In this document: one piece after another, positions 21,193-34,502 of the stretch
How the letters are laid out: every line of letters starts with the position of its first letter
Numbering within the stretch: position 1 is the first letter of the stretch
NCBI GenBank assembly: GCA_021521415.1
Contig: JAIQDT010004998.1
Span: forward strand, 123,498-187,497
Reading direction: 5' to 3'
Source of the DNA: Bidens hawaiensis
Lineage: Eukaryota; Streptophyta; Magnoliopsida; Asterales; Asteraceae
DNA: 64,000 nt
Notes under the pieces: model-generated
The model's database searches: none
What the model was told of the DNA's origin: nothing
The model's input: the letters and a program-made list of their open reading frames with translations, nothing else
Position numbers and translations under genes: made by a program

Positions 21193-22887
21193 AAATTAAT
21201 TATAGCAATTAACCTTTTCCTAGTAGCAATAAACCAGGCTAATAATTTAAATTAAGTACTTCATACAATCAAATTTGACAACAAAAAAAATGTTGGATAC
21301 ATTATACTTTTCTGAAGAAACAGAGTACAAATAAATTAAAGAGCACATTTTCCAGAAAGGAAAAATAAAATAAAATAACAGAACAGGATAAGATATTTAT
21401 TTATTTTTGATAATTAGATAAGGTATATATATTTGAACGATTGAGATAAGATATTGGGAATCCCTGATGACACAATTGGTATGGGCATATAGCAAATGGT
21501 GAATCATGTAATATTTTATTTGGTAGCCAGTCCAAACACATGACCAGGGAAGATCCATCTTAAAAGAAGGGGCAAAACACCACTCAACTTGGTCAATAAT
21601 ATTTAGTTCTTTTATTTTTGTTAGTAATATTTTTATTATATTTTATTATAGGTTATGAATCATTCCCAGTATAACTAATATATACACATGGGCAAGTGCA
21701 GTACATATTGTAAACGACATGTACAAATGTTATTCGAGATCGGCTCATAAAATGTTTCAAACAAAGTAAGCTTAAATCGAGACTAAATTGAAGTTCATTT
21801 AATAAACAGACTCAAGAATAAACTTCAAATTAATACCGAGTTTGACTAGACTCTTAGGCATTAACAAGATTGTCAAAGATAAACTAGATAACAAAACTCG
21901 TCACGTTAGTATTTTATATGGTTATTAAACTTCAAAAGATTTATAACGCGTAACAAGAAAAGGTATACGAGTTATTTAAACATATGATGTATAAGCAATA
22001 AAAGCAATATTCAAATCAAATCAAAAAATAATTTAATCTTTGAACGGTTGTCCATCTCACGCGTTTATATCTTTGAAGACGACCATAATACAATCGGACG
22101 TACAGCGGACTCCACCAACACCCATTTGAAGGACGACTCACATTAGCTATGGGCGGAGGAAAGAATCCCCAGATGTGGATAGTCTAAACCATTTCTTGAA
22201 AATTGATCCATATTTTATTTTTTTTTATTTATTATCAAACTTAGCCGCCAAATCAAGTATTTTAGACTTTTGGTAATTGCGAAATGGATTTCTATATATT
22301 TAAAATTCATTGAACTTGCTTGAAAATACAAATCAGAATAAACTGCTATTAAAACCGTGTGTAGTTGGGCAATGTAAATAGGCGTTTTGACCTAAAATGT
22401 CGGGAACCACCCTATGTGCAAATTTACGACTACGCATGGTCTAATACACCCCTTGTGTTAAAGGCGTAAAAATGCAAAGGAAATAATAACTAGTTTGTTT
22501 GACTCAATTACAATCTTTTGTCCATTTAAACCATTAACAAAAGGAACTGAAAAGGCTTATACAAACGAAAAATAGACGTTAAAACATTGTAGCACGTACA
22601 TCCGTATTTCTAAACAAAAATTACAATAAAAAGAAAGGAAAACTAAAATTATTTATTATATATCTAAAAATCATATTTATGGATAGCAATCAAATAAGAA
22701 TAAGAATGAACATAATTATTGTTTCCAATACGTACAGATTCAAAATATTGAAAATAACCTAAACATAATCATCACTTCATAATGATTGATTAAATAAAAA
22801 TAGTAATGAGTTGGATTAAATAATATGGAAGTGAAGTATGATAGAACCGGTTAAAAGTAAAAATAAATGAAAACCTAATGAGGTATT
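21193..22887. other. No recognisable gene
   Basis: AT-rich DNA without long ORFs and without recognisable repeats. Confidence 0.45.
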
Positions 22888-23155
22888 TGTTATGTAACAA
22901 CGGATTGTTAGTATGAGCATATACATATAATAATAGAGAGAGAAAATATTTTGTTTCTTATTGATATACATAACCAAATATAAGATACATCTGTTTATAT
23001 AGCGTACACTTTATTATTTGGAGAAATTATGTACTATCTTCGTGTATGACTAATAGTACATCATCTTGTAAATAAGTGACTTGTAGTGTCTCATCTTGTA
23101 AATAAGTACCACAACATCTATGACTTTGCTAAATTACATTCCCTGCATTAACATA
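22888..23155 (-). repeat. 3' LTR of the decayed Copia (inner end approximate)
   Basis: Starts TGTTATGTAACA and shares about 120 bp of clear identity with 29469-29590. The inner boundary is estimated from an ACATAAC/TTAAC end near 23150. It carries a duplicated CATCTTGTAAATAAGT unit near 23062 and 23092. Confidence 0.6.
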
Positions 23156-24359
23156 ACTAACCGAACCTTTTTTTACGGGTTAGTAAAGTATAAACTCATA
23201 TCTTTCATATCTTGAATGTATCAAAATATTTATGTTTAGCTCATTTCGTAGCCTCTTCACTTGAAACAAGTTATATCTTATCTATAAATATATATAAATA
23301 ATATATCTAGTTGTGTATAACTAGCAAGAAATATTGCACCAATTGCAATAAACTGTAGTACTTCTTGACCAAGAGGATGGATATAGAATTAGAGTTCTTG
23401 ATTGAGATGAACTTCATTCATGCTCCAATATTTTATATATGAAGTTTGATTGATAAAAATATCATTATAGAAATGCTCTATACGCATACCATCTCTTTAT
23501 AAGATACAATGCAATCATCAACATGATATTATTGGTTTAATATTAAATTATTCCATACATGGATCAAATATATCATATTCATATCTCTTTTCCAAGAGAT
23601 AATCACAGAGTTGATTATATCATTTCTGACTCGACTTTTATAGTTCACGTATAGAACTTGTTAATTTTATATAATAAATTTCTTGAGATTTTAGCTTAAA
23701 TGTTTCATGCACGTATAATTTGTCATGAACTTCTTTCTATGTTAACCAATCATGTATACAATATACGGCTCAAAAGTTTTTGCAATCCATCATGGATTTC
23801 CTTCCATGTTAACCAATCATGTACACAAATTTACTCTTCAAGAGTTTGGCACATAAACTTCATCTGGTTAGCACATTCTTTTCTCTGTCATATTTAAAGA
23901 TGTCATCAAGAATTATTTTAATTGAATTCCATATTGTACCATTCTTATACATAGTTTATTCAATATCACCATATGCTTATTAATGCATAGGAATTACATC
24001 CTTAAGATGCTTACTTTTAACCAATAAATTGTGTTAGGAAACTCACCACGAGTTCCACATATATTCCATTCAACAATGTATACAAGAATAATATGTACTC
24101 GGATCCAAATTTATATAATACAATCATATCGTTCTCGAGAACTTATTATATATGATTTTGACAATTTAAATCATTCAAGGATATTTTTCATTATCATAAT
24201 ATTTATCAGATGCATATCATTTCTCTCTTATATTACTAGATTAAATTGTGTTACATCCACCAATAGAGAATATATGTCCTCATCGTTTCTATTTTTCTTA
24301 TCACGCTTTCGCAGAAAAGACTCTTTTATATCTAATATATATTACAACAATTAATTGTA

Positions 24360-24780
24360 TGGACCACTTGTCCAAAAACTAGCGGATTCGTGAGAGAATT
24401 CAATTATGCATCATTTGCATCTGTTCATTTTGGCCAATCATTTTAATATCTCATTTATCGGCATAACTTAGTTCTTGATCCTCAACGTTTTCATTATTTC
24501 GAGCTCTATACAAAATTATCAACGACGTCGATTTTTTTCTATTCCATATATATCTAGACATGATATATTTTGTTGAGATCTGTTTAATTTTCAGGTACCT
24601 AAGGTTCTCTTCTATAACCATCATGTCTATCGTCTCTTAAAGAGAATCTTTCATTATACCTCGACTTGACCATTTTCATTATTTGCTCCATCTTCAAGGA
24701 TTTCTATTCTTGAAACGAATAGTCTAACACGCTTCAGGCGTGTCATAGACTCATTACCAGTGTATGGTTATCCTTTTAAT
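24360..24780 (-). pseudogene. Copia integrase-RT hinge and RT start, remnant
   Basis: The minus strand reads MTRLKRVRLF (a KRGRP-type hinge, about 24747 downward), then STKYIMSRYIWNRKKS (about 24566-24519), then NDWPK...LNSLTNPLVFGQVVHT (about 24440-24360). These match in order the segment of Copia polyproteins just before and at the start of the RT domain. Stops and frameshifts are frequent. Confidence 0.65.
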
Positions 24781-24929
24781 AACATTTATTGGAGCAATAG
24801 CAGTTATTATATGTGACTTAGCTAGTCACTCTATTTAGGTAAGTGAATGCACCTGGTAGTTAATTTGCTAATTCTTGTAAATGAATTTTTTTCTTCTTGT
24901 TTGAACTTTTTAACTTAAGGATCAACATA

Positions 24930-25430
24930 ATGATAATTCATTACAATTTTTAATTTTCCAACTGCTTCTTATTTCCCGCTCATGTCGGAAATATTATTTG
25001 GTTTAAGTGAAAATCAATATTGAGTCGTAAACGAATCCCACGTTGATGACTCTTAATTCATAATTATCAATACTTTTTCATATCCAACATATATTCCCAA
25101 CCTTCCTTGATGTCTCATATTTGTGCATTGTTGTGGAGTAATTGCAATGTGTTATGCACTTTTAAAAACTATAAATGGGAAATATTTGGTTCCTGACCGA
25201 AAACCAATTGTAATGGGGATGAAGTATTATAACTTATTGGCCTTATGTGAATTAATATTACCTTGTATAAAAACACATGTTCCAACAAACAAATATGAAC
25301 TTTTGCTCTCATGGTTATTGGATTTGCAATCAATCCTTGATGTTTGTTCATCGTCTTGGTCAAAGGCAATTTTTGTAACAACAGTGGTTGCCTGTAGCAC
25401 TTATTCCAACAATCATTACTAAAATGGGAA
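24930..25430 (-). pseudogene. Copia integrase C-terminal remnant
   Basis: A 70-codon stretch (25169-25381) includes HIRPISYNTSSPLQLVFGQE and PNISHL, the well-conserved end of the Copia integrase core. After frame changes it continues as LGIYVGYEK-like text and an FHLNQIIFPT...NKKQLEN segment, which is diagnostic of the same polyprotein. The lesions rule out function. Confidence 0.75.
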
Positions 25431-27344
25431 TTATGATCACCACATTTATCAAAATAGTCTAGAATAATGTGCTTGCTATCAGCGAAGTTATAAATTACGC
25501 AAACTTCAGGTTGAGAATTTAATAACTATTTAGATGATGCATCGATTTTAAAACACTAAATGGCATCATGTCATTCTGTCATTTAGATAGTATATTAGAT
25601 ATTTGCACCCAATTTAGTTGGGTAATAATTAAGTTATGTTGAGAACAAACATTGTATGTTTACTTAGTATGAAGAATCTTCTGGTTCTTCAATATTTTCA
25701 CATCATCAACGGCTTGGAATGGTCTAATCGGTCAAGCCAATATATTAAACGATCATGATCCATAAATTTCTAGCTTATGATCATATATGCTTTAGTTTCA
25801 TTCGTGTTTGTTTAATATACGCCATAAAATATGAGAGAATAATGTATTATCATTTCAAACATTCATGTTTAAAACATGTTTTACGTATTGTATTCTCATA
25901 TAATCATTCCCTTGCCACTTCTTGTGGTCACTTTTAATATTAATATGGTTGATCTAATTAATAATGCGAGAGTCATTACAATCTCTTTAGTAACCATGAT
26001 CATGACTTTTATAATGTTCATTATGTTATCACATTCACTTTAAGGAATGAATTAGAACCACACAACTTTCAAGTTGTGGTTACTTCAATATGCTACTTCA
26101 TGAGCATCTATAAGGTATGCTAAATGGAAAATGTTTTATTCAATTATTTTCTTATAGATAATCTTCTCATCGCATAACATCAACTGGGAAGTAATTGTGA
26201 TTGAGTAATGCTCATTTTTCCAAAATCTTTCTAACTTTATGTTAGTTTAAAATGAATTTAAGAAGTGTGACACACGAGGTATCATTTATTTACATTAAAT
26301 TATTTCAATAAACTAGTGGATCTTTCACAATAAGCATAGCATGCTTATAATCATTCACGAGATTGATTATAAAACACAAGTTAGTTTTTTTTGTTTCATT
26401 ATTCAATGCGTTATAATAAATAATGTATAACATATAAAGGATATATAACGTAAAGTTAAAATCATGTGATTCTCAACATAACAACATATCATCATATAAA
26501 CAAGTTGCATTCTTGCAACATATTGAGAATATTAACTAATAAGTCACACGTTATACCATCATATAACAGGTTGAAGATAATCATAAAACATATCGAAAAC
26601 AAGTCACAAATTCGTTACCAATAATATCTTTAATAAAATTGCAATTGTGATATTTTATAAATAAAACCACTACACATCAAATTCAATAAAAGATATACTT
26701 TATCAATATATGGAGAATGTGTTCATAATAAGAATTATATAACAGTGTATTTAATTTGTTTTAATGACATGAACTAGAAAACCAAGCAAGTATAAACATA
26801 CTATCTTTTATTTGTTATATAATATCATAACCATTACTGATAAATAAGGTTTAGTGAAAAAGCTAGTAAAAAAGAACATTTGGTTTGGCCTTACTCTACA
26901 TATCAATGTTTAATTAAAACCAAACTATATGCCAAAAGTTATGATAAATATGATTGCATATAAAATGATGTAAATCTCAAATCAAGTTAACCCGATCACA
27001 CAGTATTCAAATTGAATAATGAAATAATATTATTGAACTCATAACACAATAGCCCTTCGTGATTTACATATAGTATACTTATATTGCTTTTTAAAATATT
27101 CACAAAATTGTTAATGAATTTAGCATACCAAATTATATGACTTTAAATCACATACACTTATTTTTATGCAATATCAAATTTGACGTAGATAGCATGATGA
27201 AATTAGACATAGATAGCATGATCATTGTTCGTTTAGACATAAGCAAATCAAGTTTTAACTTATATGTTTAGCAATTAAACAAATGCTGTGACTAAATAAT
27301 TATACAACTCATATGTGCCAATAAATTTGATAATCATCTTTTAA

Positions 27345-28335
27345 TGTTAACTAGTAAATGACCCCGCGTTTTCCGGCTGGTCTAACGACTTTTAAATAGT
27401 TATTTAGATCAGTAGCAGTTTGTGTCATCTGATTCAAAGTGTTTTGCTTGGTTCTTTGACGTCTAGCCGCATTCAATGGCACCTCTTTTTCGCCTCGTTA
27501 ACGGTTATAAGCCTTTTATAGTGACAGATGACGACACTTCGACCGTCAAGGTGTTCCAAATCATGCATATCCATAATTAGACAATATGACTACAGTTTTT
27601 TTGTAAGTTACCATTAAGGGATTTAACTATATCTGGTTAAAATTTTACTTCAATAAAGGTTTAGATCTTAAAATTCTAACTGATTCATCACAATCCTTGG
27701 AAAAATATAATTATATTTTTTATTATTATTGGACGCACCCTTCATCTTCTTCAATTCACTGCGTCAACAACTAACACCAATAACACTTACCATCCATGGC
27801 ACCAATAACATTGACCATCCATCGATACCTGTGTCTTTTGTATGGAGCCGCATGTTGGTTAGCAAAGAAACCCATCTGGAAACCGAAAGGGTGTCCAAAT
27901 CCTCTCTCTGTCGTTGTGAACCATCACCAACACCATGTCACCATCGTCATCATCTCTAGATCTGTTGTAGCGGCCTTCGGAACCAAGTGACCGGAACTGC
28001 CATCATGGTGTTGCTGCTGCGACGGGCCTCTATTTAGAACCGAAAGTGAGGCCGGGATGGAAGGAAGAAGCTCGAATGGATGAGTGTTGCATGGTGGTGG
28101 TTGTCAACATCTCCGGTGGTCGGAGTTCTGCCGGTATTACCGCGGGAATTTTGTAACTTGTAACTGCCACTTTGAAATTCATACCGGTTTGCACACCTGT
28201 AAAAAGTTAACTGGCTCAACTCATTTGCTGATACTAACAGTACAATTAAAATATAATAACTGTTATGAACAATGGGCATATGTGAGATAACAGAAAGTTA
28301 CCAATTAATATATATATATATATATATATATAATG
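27345..28335. mobile_element. GC-richer insertion of unknown class in the decayed Copia
   Basis: Base composition rises sharply at 27360 (GACCCCGCGTTTTCCGG) and falls again into a (TA)n run at 28306-28332. Two overlapping plus-strand ORFs (27729-27959, 27796-27990) and one minus ORF (28034-28279) show no known domain. It contains a duplicated ACCATCCAT unit (27789, 27815). It could be a small Helitron-like or MITE-type insertion. No ends were proved. Confidence 0.4.
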
Positions 28336-29468
28336 TCATAAGTTTAGGTTATGTGTGTTCAATTTTTTTTTCATGCAAATCAAACTTAAATACATTTATA
28401 TAATACATGTGATAATTATTTTAAAACTAAATACATAATTAATTTGTTAACTAGTACATTTGAAACTCAATTATTATGCGACAAATAATAATACGAATAT
28501 GAAACATCAAATGCATTATATAGATGTTAATAAAATGTTATTAATAAACTAATATGCATCTCAAGAGCCTCGTTGTTAAAGTAATCTAAAAATCTTACAA
28601 TTATTTTTTATATCCAATTTTTATATATAGAACAAACCCTAGTGTTTTTTTAGTCCTCCGACTCAAAGCAAACCATTTGCCTCAAAATAAATACAAATCC
28701 ATAACAAAAAAACGTGAGTTGCAAAAATATAGGAGTCTACCAATTTAGTGATTTAATCAGTCAAGTATGTGCTTTGGCTCCTTTCGATAATTTAATATTT
28801 TAATATAATATTGGTGTTTATGTTCCTTGAGAATTAAAACTAGCATAACTACCATAATACATCATACAATCTCCCATCCGATGATAATAAAATAAAATGA
28901 ACTCATTATTTGATTGACAAAAACAAATAAACAAAGTATTTAATATTAAAATACAATATCAAATACTCGATAATATAAATTGAAATTCACAACATCTGCA
29001 TGGCTTTTTCATCATAATACATATATGACATGATTAAAAAGAACTTCAAAGATTTCAAATTTTAGTTTAAGAGATTTTATGATTAGAAAAACATTTAAGA
29101 TTGTTTGATCTAAATAATCAATTTGATCTAAAGAGATTTTATTAATCCAATATTACTTTTAAAAACTGTTAGTGGAGATATATAATTATATGCTATGATT
29201 GTTTTATGATAACAAAAAAATTTAACTAGTCAACCAATATATCATTACCTATAAGTAATATAAGATTAATAAATATGAAATCCATGAAGAAGACTTACTT
29301 GTAAATTATATGATCCACATGTCTAGATAAGGAGGAAACTATATTCTAGTTATCGTCTTATGGTATTCTGATTTCACAAGACTTTTCCAAATGGTAACGA
29401 CGTATGACGTTAGTAATATGGTGAAATAGAGTTATGCAAAGACGAGATTTAGAGTCGTGCTGATAACG

Positions 29469-29667
29469 TGTTATATAACGGACTATTAGTATGAGCATAT
29501 ACATATAATAATAGAGAGAATAGAGGGAAAAAATATTGTTTATTATTGATGTACATAACCAAATACAAGATATATCTATTTATAAGGACATTGCATTAAT
29601 ACAAAGGTAATGAATAGATGGAGATTATGCATGTGGAGAGTCACTATATTAAAATGTATTCATAACA
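29469..29667 (-). repeat. 5' LTR of the decayed Copia
   Basis: Begins TGTTATATAACGG and ends TTCATAACA, so the ends are inverted TGTTAT/ATAACA. It is homologous to the start of 22888-23155. Confidence 0.7.
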
Positions 29668-30653
29668 GTGTTACCGTATTAGTAGAAATATATTTTCACA
29701 AGGTAAAAAGGTGATATGCACGACTTACAACCCACTAAGCTTTAATTGTTGACACAAACCTACTTTCACAAAGTGCAAACTCTCGTAACATGAATTACAA
29801 TTTTTATTTTTCGAACACAACATGAATTACAACTCAAAATATATACCTAAGACTAATTCTCTCAAGCGTTTAATAGTTTTTTTATTATTTCAACCAATAT
29901 CGTTTATGAGAGTCATTATAAATTTTAGGGTCGAAGACAAGAAAAACATTCGCCTTAAACAAAAGGGTTTTTATTGTTTTAAGCTTTAAACAAATAAACT
30001 TTTAAATGAACTTATTGGGTTATTATTTGAGTTGTAAAAAGAATTCTTAAAGAATGGGCTTAAATGAAAAGTCCAATTCGGTTTAAACATTAAGAAAAAA
30101 TAAATCGGGTCTACCAAACTGATCGGGCAGGGGAGGTTAACCAAATCGAGAACCAACTTGACCAAATCGAAATTAACCAAAAAACGGTTATCGGTTATTT
30201 TTTTGTGCTCTTGGTAACGAACGATTCATATGTTCTTTATTTCTTATTTTTATACTATCATTTCATGTATTCTGTATTTTATACCATTGTTTCATGTATT
30301 TATACCACAATTTCGTGTCTTTATATATCCATTTCATTAACTAACACTTTCATTCTATGTATTTATGCACCCATTTAATTTACTTATAAGTTAAAATGTT
30401 AGCCAAAATTTGATTTTGCTTATTAGTAGAAATTAAATGAACTGAAAAGCGAAACATTAACTAAAAACCGAATAATTAATTTGGTTGAGGCTATTAAGTA
30501 TTAACCGAATTGAATCATGCACACCCCTATTTTCAAGTGTTTTATTGTTTTCTTTTGTGTGTTTTTGTTGCTATTAGATATAAGATGCTCAAATATTCAT
30601 TTCCTCTCTTTTAAATAAGAAGGAAATCAAGAAAAAGCCATTAAGATACATGA
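29668..30653. other. No gene, possible hAT remnant near 30520
   Basis: AT-rich DNA. CGGTTATCGGTTA (about 30184) and ACCGAATTGAATCATGCACA before CCCCTA (30498-30523) resemble one end of a hAT-type MITE, but no matching opposite end was seen. Confidence 0.35.
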
Positions 30654-30658
30654 CTTCA

Positions 30659-30908
30659 AGCATGTTTGAAATTTGGGTTTGAAAACACCTTATTGGCTTT
30701 TTCAAAAAAGCGAATAAATTAAATGGTGTTTGGCAATCATAAAAATTTCTTTTATTTTAATTTTTTGAAATGGTTAAAATGCAGTTTTTTAAAGCCCCAA
30801 ATCTGGGCTTTTTCAAAATGACTTTTTGAAAAATGGCTTTTTCAAAATGACTTTTTGAAAAAACCAATAAGTCAATAAGCAGTTTTCAAACTCAGTTCTA
30901 AACATGCT
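30659..30908. mobile_element. MITE with long imperfect TIRs
   Basis: Flanked by CTTCA on both sides (30654-30658 and 30909-30913). The terminal inverted repeats start AGCATGTTT and extend about 40 bp (GGGTTTGAAAACACCTTATTG opposite its imperfect inverse). A TTTTTGAAAAATGGC/TTTTTCAAAATGAC unit repeats inside (about 30809-30860). The whole element could fold into one hairpin. Confidence 0.75.
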
Positions 30909-31180
30909 CTTCATATCATAAACCGATTTGATACTCCTTTCTAACCACTATCTATACTCCTACTCCTAAACTACCTTATAAGATAATCTACTCTCATGTT
31001 ATGACTTGAATCCTGATTTTCACTTAAAAAACTAGAGCCTTTACCACCAAGGCTAGAATGACTCTAACATCAACGCTCTGAGTTTGTAGTCGTGAGTCGG
31101 AGGGGAGCCACGTCTTTAATTACCGTTGTAAAGATATTCTAGCCATTAATCGTGAGTCATGCCTTTATCACCCAGACACC

Positions 31181-33057
31181 TGTAAGGCCCCGTTACCGGT
31201 AGCCCTACTTTGGTGTTGGATTTACTCATAAACACAGTTCTAAATCAGAGTTAATTAAAACATTGGCGGAACATTAAAACTTCAACCATAATATGTTACA
31301 TAACCTTCAAATCTTGTCTTATAAAACATTCATAGTCATTTAAAACAAAACATAGTCTTTAAAACATCACAACATTTCTTCGAGATGCCAATCTCGTCGA
31401 TTCCATGCCATGTGTCTTCAATCATGCTAGCTGCCTCAACCTATTTGCATGCGTGCATACTAAAAGTCAGCTACGCTGAGTGAGTTCTAGTTAATCACAT
31501 AACTTCCTTTACATACACATACACGTGCCCGTAGGTACGCATTACATACTTAACTTGTCCATCAATCTTTTATACACATAAATATCTAACCTTACGTTAT
31601 AAAGAGCATTCGCCCTACATACCTCGGATATTATTAGGGTCTGATACCCTCCATCCTCGGATATTATTAGGGTCCGGTGCCCTCCATTCTCGGATATTAT
31701 TAGGATCCGGTACCCTTCATCCTCAGATATTATTAGGGTCCGGTACCCTTCATCCTCGGATATTATTAGGGTCCGGCACCCTTTCTTCCAAACCTTTTTA
31801 ACATACTTTTCTATATACATAATCGTAAGTTTCATACATACATCATTCATTCTTCATCTTACAACATACATATAACATCAACCATTTCCTGGCAATACAT
31901 GCAATTCCGAAGATCGTTCATGTATCGACAAGAAACCATTCATACATTTCACATAATACATATATGGCATACACTTATCACTTAGGATAAGTGTATTAAC
32001 TAATCACATCGAGTATGCACACAGCCCCGAAAACATAACAAGTAATGGGGCTAGAAACTCACCTGAAGTCGGTTACGTTCACCGTTAATAGTTATTCCTT
32101 TCTTCAGTTGGGCACGGCTAATTGTATAACAATTACTCGTATCAATTATCTATCACTAGCCATATCACGTTTCTATTCTAATTATAACCCTCAACGGACG
32201 GGGGTCCGGGGGCAGCGCCCCTGGCAGCGGGGTCTAGGGGCGGCAGCCCCTAACAGGGTCCAAGGGGCAGAGCCCCTGGCTGGGGTCGAGCTGCCAGGTC
32301 AGCTTGGAAAAATTTTATTTCCATTAACCGTCGTAACACATTTTCCATTACAATTTTGAATCATTAATTAATTCACTAACTCAAAAGTTCAAGGGCTTAA
32401 TTGTAATTAATTCATTCTTTTCTATGTCCGGGGACTGTTCTGTCATTTTATCAAAGTCTAGTTCGTTAATAAGCTCTTTAGCGAATTGGGGTTCATTCGT
32501 TACTTCTGCCTTCCATAACGAATTGGCAAATTCGTTATTTCATAACGAATTGGCCTTTTTAGGTTTTTCGTCCCGTTCGATCCAGATCTGAGCTAGGGTG
32601 ACCCCTAAGCTCATCATAGGTTTGGTTTATACCCAATTCCACCCGGATCTCGTGACTTAAACGGTTTAACGGTGTCGACTCGTTATTTCGTGACTACATC
32701 TAACGGGTTAAGCTCATACAATATTAAACTATCATTACCTCGGGTCGGTGCTCGGTTTCCTTCTTGGTTTCGGCTAGAGAAAAGGGAAGAACTAGAGAGA
32801 GATCTTAAGTGTGTGTTTTGGGTGGTGTATGGAATATGTGTGAATGAGGATTAAATGGATATTAAGGGTTTATATATTTATGGATCATGGGCTTAAGCCC
32901 ATGGTCTTTCCTTCTTTCTTTCCTAACCCAAGTCCATAACCCATATTCATTTACCCAACACTAGCCCAACTAGTATTCTATTTATCTAAACCGATAACGA
33001 CCCACTATAAAATAACGAAATTTATTTTATTATAATAACCAAAAGTAGGATGTTACA
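31181..33057 (-). repeat. 3' LTR of Gypsy A1
   Basis: Starts TGTAAGGCCCCG and ends GATGTTACA. It contains five 33-bp minisatellite units (31622-31788), a GC-hairpin module (32200-32290) and TAACGAATTGG words (32480-32560). Compared with 34503-35511 it lacks about 360 bp between the TTTTTAG and TTTTTCGTCCCG blocks near 32565. Confidence 0.9.
31622..31788. repeat. 33-bp minisatellite in Gypsy A LTR
   Basis: Five units of about 33 bp, each with CGGATATTATTAGGGTCC-like and CCCTCCAT-like halves. The same array occurs inverted with four units at 47453-47572 and, diverged, at 50347-50472. The 33-bp period makes it translatable, but the resulting repeat peptide is not conserved between copies. Confidence 0.9.
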
Positions 33058-33078
33058 AGTCTTCCCTCCTTAAAGAGG
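33058..33078 (-). other. Polypurine tract region of Gypsy A1
   Basis: On the minus strand CTCTTTAAGGAGGGAAGACT abuts the 3' LTR. The AAGGAGGGAAGA core is the expected plus-strand primer of reverse transcription. Confidence 0.6.
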
Positions 33079-34500
33079 TTTCGTCCCCGAAACCTAACTA
33101 TTACATAAACAAATTCGGGTAAAACTTGCGCATCTCATCCTCAGCTTCCCAAGTGGTATCTGAACCTTTGCGATGCTTCCATATCACCTTCACTAAAGAT
33201 ATAACCTTGTGACGAAGTTGTTTCTCCTTGCGGTCGACTATTTCGATCGGTTGCTCAATGTAGTTCAATTGTTCATCAATCTCAATGTCCATCAATGGCA
33301 TATGAGACGTGTCATCAGCTAGGCATTTCCTTAGGTGAGAAACATGGAAGGTTGAATGAATTCCTTCTAACTCTTCTGGCAAGTCCAGCTTATAAGCCAC
33401 TTCACATAAACGATCTATAATCTTAAACGGTCTAATGTACCTTGGACTCAACTTTCCCCTCTTCCTGAAACGAATGATTCCTTTCCAAGGCGAGACCTTT
33501 AGCATCACATTATCACCAACGTTAAACTCAATCGGTCTTCGTCGCTTATCAACATAAGACTTTTGTCTGTCTTGAGAAGCCTTCATTCTTGCTTTAATCT
33601 GATCGAACCTTGAAGACGTTTCCTGGACAACTTCTAAACTTCCCATTTCTTTCTGACCAATCTCTCCCCAACACACGGGAGTTCTACATCGTCTACCATA
33701 AAGCATCTCAAACGGTGGCATACCAATAATTGAATGGTAGCTGTTGTTATAGGAGAACTCTGCTAGATGCAGATGATCATCCCAACTCCCTCTAAAGTCT
33801 ATAACACAAGCACGTAGCATATCCTCAAGGGTTTGGATCGTCCTTTCAGACTGTCCATCTGTTTGAGGATGAACCGCCGTACTGATGTTCAATCTTGTTC
33901 CCATAGCTTCATGGAATTTCTTCCAAAACCTCGAAGTGAATCGAGTAACCCTATTAGACACGATTGATAATGGCACTCCATGCTTGGCCAAAACCTCTTT
34001 TATGAACAAACTTGCTAACGTTTCTGACGAGATGGCCTCTCGTATGGGTAGAAAGTGAGCACTTTTGGTCAAACGGCCCACTATCACCCAGATGGTATCA
34101 TGATGCTTAGCTGTACGAGGTAGCTTAGTTATGAAATCCATGGTGATGTGTTCCCATTTCCATTCTGGTATCTCTAGAGGCTGCATCTTTCCATAGGGTT
34201 TCTGGTGCTCTGCCTTGACTTGTAAGCAAGTTAGGCACTTACTGACATAATCTACTACATCATTCTTCATGCCTGGCCACCAGTAATCTCTTTTCAAATC
34301 TTGGTACATCTTCGTAGTTCCTGGATGAATTGAATATCTTGACTTATGAGATTCATCTAAGATTCGACCTCTGAGATCTCCATGGCGTGGGATCCACATA
34401 CGGTCAAACCTAGTTTTAACACCATGAGTGTTTTCCATCAACTCGTCTTTCTGACCGAAAATTCTTTCTTTCTTCACTAGCCCTTCATCTACCAGCACCT
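33079..34500 (-). pseudogene. Gypsy integrase with chromodomain-like tail, 5'-truncated
   Basis: The open frame runs from the deletion junction (34500) to a stop at 33101, about 465 codons, starting inside the polyprotein. It holds the HHCC zinc-binding end (SHKSRYSIHPGTTKMY...CLTC), the integrase core starting MDFITKLP, and the catalytic Glu in DGQSERTIQ. The second catalytic position reads SIVSNRVTRF; in the intact relative at 39505-40704 it is [10 protein letters not shown], so the active-site Asp is replaced by Asn. The C-terminal part has GKLSPRYIRPFKI and a chromodomain-like VKVIWKHRKGSDTTWEAEDEM. With the truncation and the lost Asp it is inactive. Confidence 0.85.
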
Positions 34501-34502
34501 CT

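Larger units (their letters stand above)
22888..29667 (-). mobile_element. Heavily decayed Copia retrotransposon
   Basis: Matching terminal repeats lie at about 22888-23155 and 29469-29667. They share TAGTATGAGCATATACATAT and ATAATAGAGAGA. The flanks GTATT and GTGTT are a near target duplication. Between them, very AT-rich DNA still reads as Copia integrase and RT on the minus strand. Next to the right repeat the minus strand reads CGTTATCAGCACGAC, a plausible primer site. A GC-richer block at about 27345-28335 looks like a later insertion. It is an old element with no coding capacity. Confidence 0.75.

Noticed and set aside
25123..25422. 99-codon plus-strand ORF
   Set aside because: The opposite strand clearly encodes Copia integrase text (HIRPISYN..., GQEPNISHL), so this frame is a shadow.
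31622..31788. CRISPR-like regular spacing
   Set aside because: Units are contiguous with no unique spacers and the host is a plant. It is a minisatellite.
31542..31850. ORF encoding an 11-residue repeat (TLIISEDEGYR type)
   Set aside because: The 33-bp minisatellite is divisible by three, so any frame gives a peptide repeat. Other LTR copies do not keep it.
32672..32854. 60-codon ORF, nearly repeated at 35126-35308
   Set aside because: It is LTR sequence of Gypsy A. The similarity comes from the two LTRs and not from a conserved protein.
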